NCBI GenBank assembly: GCA_002390485.1
Contig: DGPO01000003.1
Location: 1-9,158 of the forward strand
Source: Halieaceae bacterium UBA4438
Lineage (GTDB): Bacteria; Pseudomonadota; Gammaproteobacteria; Pseudomonadales; Halieaceae
DNA length: 9,158 nucleotides
Reading direction: 5' to 3'
Part shown: positions 1 to 6,523 of the stretch, piece after piece
Position numbering within the stretch: position 1 is the first letter of the stretch
Layout of the letters: the number at the start of each line of letters is the position of its first letter
Translations under genes and position numbers: made by a program
Notes under the pieces: generated by a model
Databases searched by the model: none
Told to the model about the DNA's origin: nothing
What the model saw: the letters and a program-made list of their open reading frames with translations, nothing else

Positions 1-599
1 CGCTTTTGCGAGGCAAGTGGGATCTTATGGAAGGTGGCATACGCGTGCCATTTATGGTCGTAGGACCGGACATTCCAACTGATTCTCAATCAAACGAGCC
101 GATTATTGGTTACGACCTAATGGCGACCCTCGCCGATTTGGCAGGATCAACGCAGCAGGTGCCGAAGGATTCCGACGGTGTCAGTATCGCGCCGCTGCTC
201 ACCTCGCCCGATGCGGCTATCGAGCGACCACCGCACGGTCTGGTGTTTCATTTTCCGCACTACAACCAAGTGGGTCTTAACGAACCTCATTCGGCAATTC
301 GCGTTGGCAACTTCAAGTTAGTCAAATTTAATCAGTCGGACCGCTCGCTTCTCTTCAATGTGGCACAGGACCTGGGTGAGAAGAAGGACATTGCAAAGGG
401 CAATCGGGCGTGCGTGGACCAACTCGAAGCGCTCCTGAGCGGTTATTTGATTGATGTCGGTGCGGAGCAGCCAAAAGACAGCAGTAGCTGGGTTAAACCG
501 GGCCGCAAGGGAGAGACAAGAACGCAGTTTTTGAAGCGCTATCCGGAGAACGAATCTGACAGTCACGCAGGCGGCTGTCTGTCTGACGAGCTGATCTAA
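1..599 (+). CDS. Sulfatase (type I, family S1), C-terminal part, 5' truncated by window edge
   Basis: This is the last ~199 codons of a sulfatase whose start, catalytic cysteine and most metal ligands lie left of the window; the reading frame is open from base 3. The visible part opens with a stretch reading RGK, five residues, then EGGIRVPF, the typical late part of the S1 active site, where the Lys contacts the sulfate. It continues with the usual C-terminal subdomain: a YDLMATLADLAG helix, a DGVSIAPLL segment, a FHFPHY motif, HSAIRVGNFKLVKF, and a LFNVAQDLGEKKDIA segment that matches the common 'LYNL-xD-GE-xNLA' pattern. These features point to an exported arylsulfatase-A-like enzyme hydrolysing a sulfate ester on a glycan. 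The exact subfamily and substrate cannot be judged without the N-terminal half. The next gene follows 56 bases later on the same strand, which suggests co-transcription. The family is secure; the substrate is unknown. Confidence 0.88.
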   Translation, partial: LLRGKWDLMEGGIRVPFMVVGPDIPTDSQSNEPIIGYDLMATLADLAGSTQQVPKDSDGVSIAPLLTSPDAAIERPPHGLVFHFPHYNQVGLNEPHSAIRVGNFKLVKFNQSDRSLLFNVAQDLGEKKDIAKGNRACVDQLEALLSGYLIDVGAEQPKDSSSWVKPGRKGETRTQFLKRYPENESDSHAGGCLSDELI

Positions 600-642
600 G
601 AGTTAGAGGATTGAGAGGTAAGACATTCATGAGTGCATCAAC

Positions 643-648
643 GAGGAG
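643..648 (+). promoter_or_regulatory. Ribosome binding site deciding the GTG start of the second sulfatase
   Basis: GAGGAG lies 7 bases before a GTG codon at 656. It is a better Shine-Dalgarno match at a better distance than the AGAGG (614-618) before the in-frame ATG at 629. It supports starting the protein at 656, which puts a classic signal peptide at the very N-terminus. Confidence 0.6.
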
Positions 649-655
649 TAACGCA

Positions 656-2344
656 GTGAAAACGATCAGTGCTAGACGCAATTTTGTCTTTCAACTGTCA
701 GTCGCCTGCCTTTGTATGTTGAGTAGTCCGTGGCTCCATGCAAGTGACGCGACATCTAAGGTGCTTGATGTGCAGTGGCAAACAGATCGCGAATCAAGTC
801 AGCCATTGAACGTGATCTTTATCCTGACCGATGACCAACGCTTTGATGAAATGGGATTTATGAATCCCGTTATAGATACTCCGAACATTGACCGACTCGC
901 ACGCGAAGGTGTGCATTTTAAAAATGCGTTTGTCACGACGGCATTGTGTTCGCCGAGTAGGGCAACAATTTTGACCGGTCAATACATGCACAACCACGGG
1001 GTTGTGGACAACAACGCGCCCCCAAATCCAAATAGCGTTTTCTTCCCACAATATTTACAGGTTGCCGGCTACGACACGGCGTTTGTGGGCAAATGGCACA
1101 TGGGTGAAGCCGCGTCTGCGTCGAGAAGTCTCGATGATCCGCAGCCTGGCTTCGACCACTGGGTCAGCTTCGCGGGGCAGGGGCATTATTATCCGACGCG
1201 ACTGCGCAACGGGCTTATGAACCAACTGAATATTAACGGCGAGCACGTCCCACAAAAAGGCTACATTACCGACGAGCTCACTGACTATGCAGTGGATTAC
1301 TTGTCCCAGCGAACATCTGAGAACCCATTTTTTCTGTACTTGTCACACAAAGCGGTGCACGCGAACTTCTCGCCGGCAGCCCGGCACGCTGAGCAGTACG
1401 CCGACCGTGAGATTCCGATTCCGACCAGTCAGGCGGATACCGACGAGAATTATCGCGGGAAACCGATGTGGGTGAAAAATCAGCGTAACAGCTGGCATGG
1501 CGTCGATTTTCCCTACCACAGTTCTCTCGACGTGCAGGCTTATAAAATGGAGTACCACCGGGCTATGTCAGCGGTTGATGACAGCATCGGTAGGTTATTA
1601 GCCTGGTTAGCGGATAACGGTTACGCGGAAAATACGATCGTTATGTTGATGGGTGATAACGGTTTTTTGTTTGGTGAGCATGGCCTAATAGACAAGCGAA
1701 ATGCCTACGAAGAGTCCATGCGTGTGCCCCTGGTGGCCTGGGCGCCCAGTGTCCTACCGAAGAATCACCAAGTCGATGAGATGGTCGCCAACTTGGATAT
1801 TGCACCGACAATGCTGGATATTGCAGGCCTGAAATCACCGGTTCAGTTTCAGGGGCAAAGCTTACTTGGACTTGCGCGCGGATTGCCCGCACCCGCCTGG
1901 CGGCAAGCGCTTTTGTACGAGTACTATTGGGAGTTCAACTTTCCAAGCACCCCCACAACTTTTGCGCTGAGAACCGATGATTATAAATTGATTCAGTATC
2001 ACGGTATTTGGGATACGGAAGAGCTTTACGACATCAAGAATGATCCCCAAGAGATGAATAATCTGGTCGGGGATCCCAAGTATTTGCCGGTAGTCGCATC
2101 GATGCGGCAGCAGTTGTTTAAGCGGCTATCTAACAATCAAGGACAGCACGTCGTGCCTTATACCGAGAAGTTTAGTAGCGGCGCGGTCTTCAGAGAGCGC
2201 GATCGGTCGAAAGCGGCTGAGTTTCCAGATCAATGGTTGAAAAAAGACACCGATCCGGGCCTGACTAATTTCTTTGTGCCCGATCATAGACGGGTCGAGG
2301 CGCGAAAGAAAAGGAAGCAAATGAAAGCGCCTCAGCCCGATTAA
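656..2344 (+). CDS. Secreted sulfatase (type I, family S1, Cys-type)
   Basis: Predicted to hydrolyse sulfate esters of a glycan in the periplasm or outside the cell. From the GTG at 656 the protein has 562 residues; in-frame starts at 629 (ATG) and 611 (TTG) are possible but would add 9-15 residues before the signal peptide. The N-terminus reads VKTISARRNF followed by a hydrophobic stretch ending in LHASDA, a signal peptide with likely cleavage near residue 30. Active-site elements appear in family order: TDDQRFDE (Asp59, Asp60), CSPSRATILTG (Cys98, converted to formylglycine in this family), GKWHMG (Lys146, His148), SHKAVH (His232), GDNGFLFGEHG (Asp334, Asn335, His342) and DKR (Lys347). All expected catalytic residues are present, so it should be active if matured. 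The C-terminal part has FALRTDDYKLIQYHGIWDTEELYDIKNDP, typical of S1 enzymes, and ends in a basic tail rich in Arg and Lys. It sits between the upstream partial sulfatase and the GH3 gene. The substrate is not determined. Confidence 0.93.
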   Translation: MKTISARRNFVFQLSVACLCMLSSPWLHASDATSKVLDVQWQTDRESSQPLNVIFILTDDQRFDEMGFMNPVIDTPNIDRLAREGVHFKNAFVTTALCSPSRATILTGQYMHNHGVVDNNAPPNPNSVFFPQYLQVAGYDTAFVGKWHMGEAASASRSLDDPQPGFDHWVSFAGQGHYYPTRLRNGLMNQLNINGEHVPQKGYITDELTDYAVDYLSQRTSENPFFLYLSHKAVHANFSPAARHAEQYADREIPIPTSQADTDENYRGKPMWVKNQRNSWHGVDFPYHSSLDVQAYKMEYHRAMSAVDDSIGRLLAWLADNGYAENTIVMLMGDNGFLFGEHGLIDKRNAYEESMRVPLVAWAPSVLPKNHQVDEMVANLDIAPTMLDIAGLKSPVQFQGQSLLGLARGLPAPAWRQALLYEYYWEFNFPSTPTTFALRTDDYKLIQYHGIWDTEELYDIKNDPQEMNNLVGDPKYLPVVASMRQQLFKRLSNNQGQHVVPYTEKFSSGAVFRERDRSKAAEFPDQWLKKDTDPGLTNFFVPDHRRVEARKKRKQMKAPQPD

Positions 2345-2563
2345 GTTCACCCTGAGAGAGCACTTTTGTGCGACCGACGAATCACAGGTTGTTCGATACG
2401 CGCCCCTGGTGGGCGTCGGTGCAATGATCTATGCGGTTAGGGCGCATCAAAGTGGGTGCGCAGAGTCCCTTGGCCTAGGACGCGATAGCCGGGCTCAGAC
2501 GGGCGTGACCGACCGGCCCATTCTATTCGAACCGCTCAAGCCTTTACTGGAGTATGTCCTCGT

Positions 2564-4873
2564 ATGAAGCAAGTTGTGTTTTTACCTCTTCTCATCAGCG
2601 TGCTGATAAATTCAGCCTTGGGTATGGAGTTACTGCCCTACAAAAACCCTGATTTAAGCGATGAAGCGCGAGTCGAGGATCTGTTGAGCAGAATGACGCT
2701 GGCTGAGAAGATTGGGCAAATGTCTCAATACGTGGGGCCAAAGCACATTGCGCGTTCCGAGAAGAATTTGACACTGGAGGAGATGAAGGCAAGTGATGCG
2801 TTTGGCATGTACCCTAGCTTGCACTCCTCGCAAATCCCAAATGTTATAAGAGCCGGAAAAATAGGCTCTTTTTTACACGTTACAGACCCTGTGGAGGCGA
2901 ATATTCTGCAGCGTTATGCGAGTCAGAGTCGTTTGGCGATTCCCCTATTGATTGGCATTGATGCCATACACGGTAACGGTTTGGTGCGAGGCGCCACGAT
3001 TTACCCGTCGCCGATCACCATGGCGAGTAGCTGGAATCTGGATTTGGTCAAACAGTCGTCTGTTGAGACCGCACGAGAGGTCAGGGCCAGTGGTGCCCAA
3101 TGGACGTTCACACCCAATATAGACATTGCGAGGGACCCTCGTTGGGGGCGCGTCGGTGAGACCTTCGGCGAGGACGATTTTTTGGTGTCTGAAATGGGCG
3201 TGGCGGTTATTAATGGCCTGCAGAGTGGCGACTTCGATGAAGAGGATCAGGTCCTGGCAACAGCGAAGCACTTTATCGCGGGCGGCGACCCCATTAACGG
3301 GTTGAACTTATCGCCCATGGACCTGTCGATTCGATCGCTTCGCGAAGATCACTTCCCGCCCTTTGAGCGGGCTATTGAAGCGGGCGTTTTTTCAGTCATG
3401 GCGGCTCACAATGAGGTCAATGGTGTGCCGGCGCATGCCAATCACTTTTTGCTCTCAGAGGTCTTGCGTGACGAGTGGGCCTTCACCGGATTTGTTGTGA
3501 GCGACTGGATGGATGTCGAGCGCTTACACACCTATCACCGCACTGCTGAAAACTTTAAGGAGGCGGTTTACCAGAGCGTGAGTGCCGGGATTGATATGCA
3601 CATGCACGGCCCCAAGTTTTTTGAGCCACTGCGTCAGCTGGTCACCGAAAACCGAATAAGTGCATCAAGAATTGATGCTGCAGTGAGACCGATACTGCTC
3701 GCGAAGTTCCGCCTGGGTTTGTTTGAGCGCGCGCAGGTCGACCCCTCCGTTACGAAAAAGCTTTTGTTCAACAAAGAACATCAGAAAACAGCTCTTGAGC
3801 TCGCCCGGCAGGGGATTGTACTGTTAAAAAATGAAGCGAATACGCTGCCACTCTCTGCGGGAACACGTATTTTTGTTACTGGCCCCAACGCTGATAATCA
3901 TTCGCTGATGGGCGATTGGGTGTTACGACAACCCAAGGAAAACATTACAACGGTAGTTGAAGGACTCAGACAAGTCGGCAATGGGGTCATGGAAATTGAT
4001 TATCTTGACCTCGAAGGCAGCGTTAAACATATTGAACCAGAGATGATTGCGACCGCCGTTAGGCGAGCTGAGTCTGCCGACGTGGCACTCGTGGTTGTCG
4101 GGAGTAACCCGTTACGCTTCGATCGAAAAGGCAAAACATCGGGTGAGAACGTGGCCCGGAGTTCACTGGGTCTATTTGGGCAGCAACTTGCTCTCGTGCA
4201 AGCGATTCACGCGACGGGGGTGCCCACCGTCGTTATTTTGATTAACGGTAGACCACTGGCAGAGCCTTGGGTCGTCGATAACGTTGCCGCACTGATCGAA
4301 GCCTGGGAGCCGGGTGCTCTGGGCGGCAGAGCCCTGGCTGAAATTATCGTTGGGCAAGTCAATCCGAGCGGCAAAATGCCAATCACCGTGCCTTACTCAG
4401 CAGGACATTTGAAAGCTATTTATAACCACAAACCCACGGCGACGGTTCGGAAATATGTTGATGCACCGACCCGCAATCTGTATGAATTTGGAGACGGTTT
4501 GAGTTATACCGACTTTGCTTACTCGGACGTTAAGTTGTCGCGCTCAACGCTGTCGATGGGCGAGTCGACCCGACTCTCTGTAGTCGTGCGCAACGTCGGG
4601 GCATGGTCGGGTGACGAGGTTGTACAACTCTATGTCCGCGATGACTTTTCAGCCGTAACACGCCCGGTTAAGGAGCTTAAGGGGTTTAAGCGTGTCTCTC
4701 TCGCACCGGGCGCAGCGCAAGAAGTTTACTTTGATATTACCCCTGAGGCGCTCGGGTACTTCGGTATTGATATGTCGTGGCAGGTTGAGCCCGGGGACTT
4801 CAGCATTATGGTCGGCGGGTCTTCCCGCAGTCGTGACCTTGAAACGGTTACGCTTCGGGTTAGTCCCGAGTAG
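2564..4873 (+). CDS. Exported family 3 glycoside hydrolase (beta-glucosidase/beta-xylosidase type)
   Basis: A 769-residue GH3 enzyme expected to remove terminal beta-linked sugars from oligosaccharides by a retaining mechanism. The ATG has a weak TGGAG about 11 bases upstream. Residues 1-20 form a signal peptide ending ALG, so the enzyme is probably periplasmic. The three-part architecture is complete. The TIM-barrel domain (about 35-390) has GIDAIHGNGLV, the FTPNIDIARDPRWGR block, KH at 235-236 and the nucleophile motif VVSDWMD (Asp314). The alpha/beta sandwich (about 405-645) includes a SGENVARSS segment with Glu528 as the likely acid/base. The C-terminal fibronectin III-like domain (about 655-755) has NVGAWSGDEVVQLYVRD. 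Length and layout fit the BglX-like group. The AGIDMHMHG stretch (341-349) is a distinctive loop just after the nucleophile. GH3 covers glucosidases, xylosidases and N-acetylglucosaminidases; the nucleophile-region sequence fits the first two, but the sequence does not settle specificity. Its position among sulfatases suggests it acts on desulfated oligosaccharides. The gap before it is 219 bases, so it could have its own promoter, though none is recognisable. Confidence 0.94.
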   Translation: MKQVVFLPLLISVLINSALGMELLPYKNPDLSDEARVEDLLSRMTLAEKIGQMSQYVGPKHIARSEKNLTLEEMKASDAFGMYPSLHSSQIPNVIRAGKIGSFLHVTDPVEANILQRYASQSRLAIPLLIGIDAIHGNGLVRGATIYPSPITMASSWNLDLVKQSSVETAREVRASGAQWTFTPNIDIARDPRWGRVGETFGEDDFLVSEMGVAVINGLQSGDFDEEDQVLATAKHFIAGGDPINGLNLSPMDLSIRSLREDHFPPFERAIEAGVFSVMAAHNEVNGVPAHANHFLLSEVLRDEWAFTGFVVSDWMDVERLHTYHRTAENFKEAVYQSVSAGIDMHMHGPKFFEPLRQLVTENRISASRIDAAVRPILLAKFRLGLFERAQVDPSVTKKLLFNKEHQKTALELARQGIVLLKNEANTLPLSAGTRIFVTGPNADNHSLMGDWVLRQPKENITTVVEGLRQVGNGVMEIDYLDLEGSVKHIEPEMIATAVRRAESADVALVVVGSNPLRFDRKGKTSGENVARSSLGLFGQQLALVQAIHATGVPTVVILINGRPLAEPWVVDNVAALIEAWEPGALGGRALAEIIVGQVNPSGKMPITVPYSAGHLKAIYNHKPTATVRKYVDAPTRNLYEFGDGLSYTDFAYSDVKLSRSTLSMGESTRLSVVVRNVGAWSGDEVVQLYVRDDFSAVTRPVKELKGFKRVSLAPGAAQEVYFDITPEALGYFGIDMSWQVEPGDFSIMVGGSSRSRDLETVTLRVSPE

Positions 4874-4897
4874 CGGTGCTGTCTCTTTTGGCTGTCA

Positions 4898-4976
4898 AAC
4901 GCGTGACTAAAAGCCCATTAACGCCGAGCCGAGTCGCCATGGCACGTTTCGTCAGTTTACGCGTTAACCCTTTTTT
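4898..4976 (+). repeat. Inverted repeat AACGCGT/ACGCGTT followed by a T-run
   Basis: AACGCGT at 4898-4904 is the exact reverse complement of ACGCGTT at 4959-4965. The right arm also sits in a near-palindrome, GTTTACGCGTTAAC (4955-4968), and is followed by six T at 4971-4976. It lies in the 131-base gap between the GH3 and sulfatase genes. It could be a regulator site or a weak transcription brake. The 54-base loop makes a standard intrinsic terminator unlikely. Confidence 0.25.
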
Positions 4977-4991
4977 AATGAGAAATGTCCT

Positions 4992-4997
4992 AAAGGT
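4992..4997 (+). promoter_or_regulatory. Ribosome binding site deciding the start of the iduronate-2-sulfatase-like gene
   Basis: AAAGGT lies 7 bases before the ATG at 5005. It favours that ATG over upstream in-frame starts (GTG 4876, ATG 4978), which would place an extra 9-43 residues before the signal peptide. Confidence 0.55.
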
Positions 4998-5004
4998 CGT
5001 ATGT

Positions 5005-6426
5005 ATGTTCTCTCCAGTGAAATTTCTGCTTTACGGTGCTCTGCTTCTCTCTACCGTGCATGCCACTGCGCACGCGGCCGCCGACAGTGTTGCAGTGTCG
5101 GATTACAAAAATGTTTTGCTGATTATCGTCGATGACCTTCGAGCCGACCTCGGAGTCTATGGGGATTCGCAGGCGAACACGCCGCACATCGATGACTTGG
5201 CAGAGCGGGGTATTGTGTTCGACAGGGCCTACGCGCATCAGGCGATTTGCGCACCTTCCAGAGCCTCGCTGTTCACAGGACTGAGACCTAAAACTACGGG
5301 GATTAGACGCCTCGACCAGCCTGTATCTGAGTGGGTTCCGGAGGTGTCGACACTCAACAAAACCTTTAAGAATGCGGGTTATACAACGCTTGCTTTTGGC
5401 AAGGTTTATCATCACCTCAACGATGATCTCGAAGGTTGGAGCAGGCAACCCATTGATCATGAGCACCCCATGAGAAAGCGGCGAAAAGAACCCGGCCAAC
5501 CCAATCCCGTGATCGATATTGTGGCATCGGATCGAGCGCTGCCTGATCGACTCAATATTGAGCAGGCGCGAGAGGCACTTGTTGCGTTATCTTCAAGTGA
5601 AGAACATTTCTTTATGGCCGTAGGGACACACAAACCCCACTTGCCGTTTAGAGTCCCACAGTCAGCCTGGGATGCGACGCCCAATAGGCAGCCCATTTCG
5701 CCGGATCTTCAACAACCGCCTAAAGGCGCGCCACCGTGGTCGGTCGTCGCTTACGAAATTTGGAATTACGACAACCTGCCGGAGAAGCCGGGCCCCATGA
5801 GTTCCGCGCAGACCCAACGGCTGCGCCGTGCCTATGCAGCCTCGATTACCTATGTGGACACACTCATCGGAGATCTTGTGCAAACGCTGACCGACACCGG
5901 GTTGGCTGATGACACGCTGATCGTGCTGTGGAGTGACCACGGGTACAAGTTGGGCGAATATGGCGCTTGGTCAAAACACACAACACACGAGGTCGATCTA
6001 AAAATTCCGTTGATTGTTGTTGCGCCTCAATCGACGCCGCCGGGCTCTCACAGCCTTGCGATTGTCGAAACGGTGGATATCTACCCAACGATCCTCGACT
6101 TTGCGGGGATAGAGCATCCCAAGCATCTCGAGGGCGCTTCATTTAAGGGCGTCGTATTGGGTCAATCGGATGTGGCAAAAAAGGCTGCTTATTCCGAAAT
6201 TACGCGCTGGGTATCCGGGGTCAAGTTGCGAGGACAGTCGGTAAGGAATGATCGATATCGCTATACCGCTTGGGTTTCAGTGGCCTCAGGTGACGTCGTG
6301 TCGAAGGAGCTCTATGACCACCGTACCGAGTTACTGCCAACCCTTAACCTCGCGGAGAACAAAAAGTTGGCGCCAATGTTGGACGCGCTCGAGTCTCTGC
6401 GTTTTCGGCATTGGAATGGTTCGTAG
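5005..6426 (+). CDS. Secreted iduronate-2-sulfatase-like sulfatase (type I, S1_7-like)
   Basis: From ATG 5005 the product has 473 residues with a signal peptide (MFSPVKFLLYGALLL then AHA, cleavage near residue 24). The core closely resembles human iduronate-2-sulfatase in motif sequence and position. It has NVLLIIVDDLRADLGVYGD (Asp43, Asp44), QAICAPSRASLFTG (Cys82, the formylglycine site), GKVYHH (Lys133, His136), AVGTHKPHLPF (His209), WSDHGYKLGEYG (Asp311, His312) and WSKHTTHEVDLKIPLIV (Lys324). In the human enzyme, as I recall it, the matching residues are Asp45/46, Cys84, Lys135, His138, His229, Asp334/His335 and Lys347. All are therefore conserved, in the same order and nearly the same spacing up to the HKPH motif. 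The likely role is removal of sulfate from a uronate or another sugar of an algal or animal-type sulfated polysaccharide. Iduronate specificity is an inference from family resemblance, because bacterial members of this group have diverse substrates. It lies 131 bases after the GH3 gene and 97 bases before the lipoprotein sulfatase, on the same strand. Confidence 0.92.
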   Translation: MFSPVKFLLYGALLLSTVHATAHAAADSVAVSDYKNVLLIIVDDLRADLGVYGDSQANTPHIDDLAERGIVFDRAYAHQAICAPSRASLFTGLRPKTTGIRRLDQPVSEWVPEVSTLNKTFKNAGYTTLAFGKVYHHLNDDLEGWSRQPIDHEHPMRKRRKEPGQPNPVIDIVASDRALPDRLNIEQAREALVALSSSEEHFFMAVGTHKPHLPFRVPQSAWDATPNRQPISPDLQQPPKGAPPWSVVAYEIWNYDNLPEKPGPMSSAQTQRLRRAYAASITYVDTLIGDLVQTLTDTGLADDTLIVLWSDHGYKLGEYGAWSKHTTHEVDLKIPLIVVAPQSTPPGSHSLAIVETVDIYPTILDFAGIEHPKHLEGASFKGVVLGQSDVAKKAAYSEITRWVSGVKLRGQSVRNDRYRYTAWVSVASGDVVSKELYDHRTELLPTLNLAENKKLAPMLDALESLRFRHWNGS

Positions 6427-6523
6427 ACATGCTAACAACGCTGACGTTGCCTAAAACCCATTCAGGAAGCACCAATCAAAGAACGATTCGTGTGAATCAA
6501 CCCACGCGTCAGGCCCAAAAAAA
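6427..6523 (+). other. Intergenic gap with two small perfect hairpins
   Basis: The 97-base gap contains CAACG-CTGA-CGTTG (6436-6449) and GATTC-GTGT-GAATC (6485-6498), each a 5-bp stem with a 4-base loop. Neither is followed by a T-run, so neither is a convincing terminator; an A-run (6517-6524) directly precedes the next start codon. They may be mRNA processing or stability elements, or chance. Confidence 0.25.

Noticed and set aside
2401..2415. CGCCC-CTGGT-GGGCG hairpin after the second sulfatase, considered as a terminator
   Set aside because: The stem is perfect but only 5 bp, and no T-run follows on either strand.
2524..2538. TCGAACCG string before the GH3 gene, considered as a tRNA-end (attachment site) remnant
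   Set aside because: It shares only 8 bases with the complement of the tRNA T-arm region; expected by chance.
2945..3271. 108-residue open frame on the - strand
   Set aside because: It lies fully inside the GH3 catalytic domain on the opposite strand; a shadow of the real frame.
4990..5499. 169-residue open frame on the - strand
   Set aside because: It lies antisense within the iduronate-2-sulfatase-like gene, has no recognisable domain or ribosome binding site, and the + strand frame carries clear catalytic motifs.
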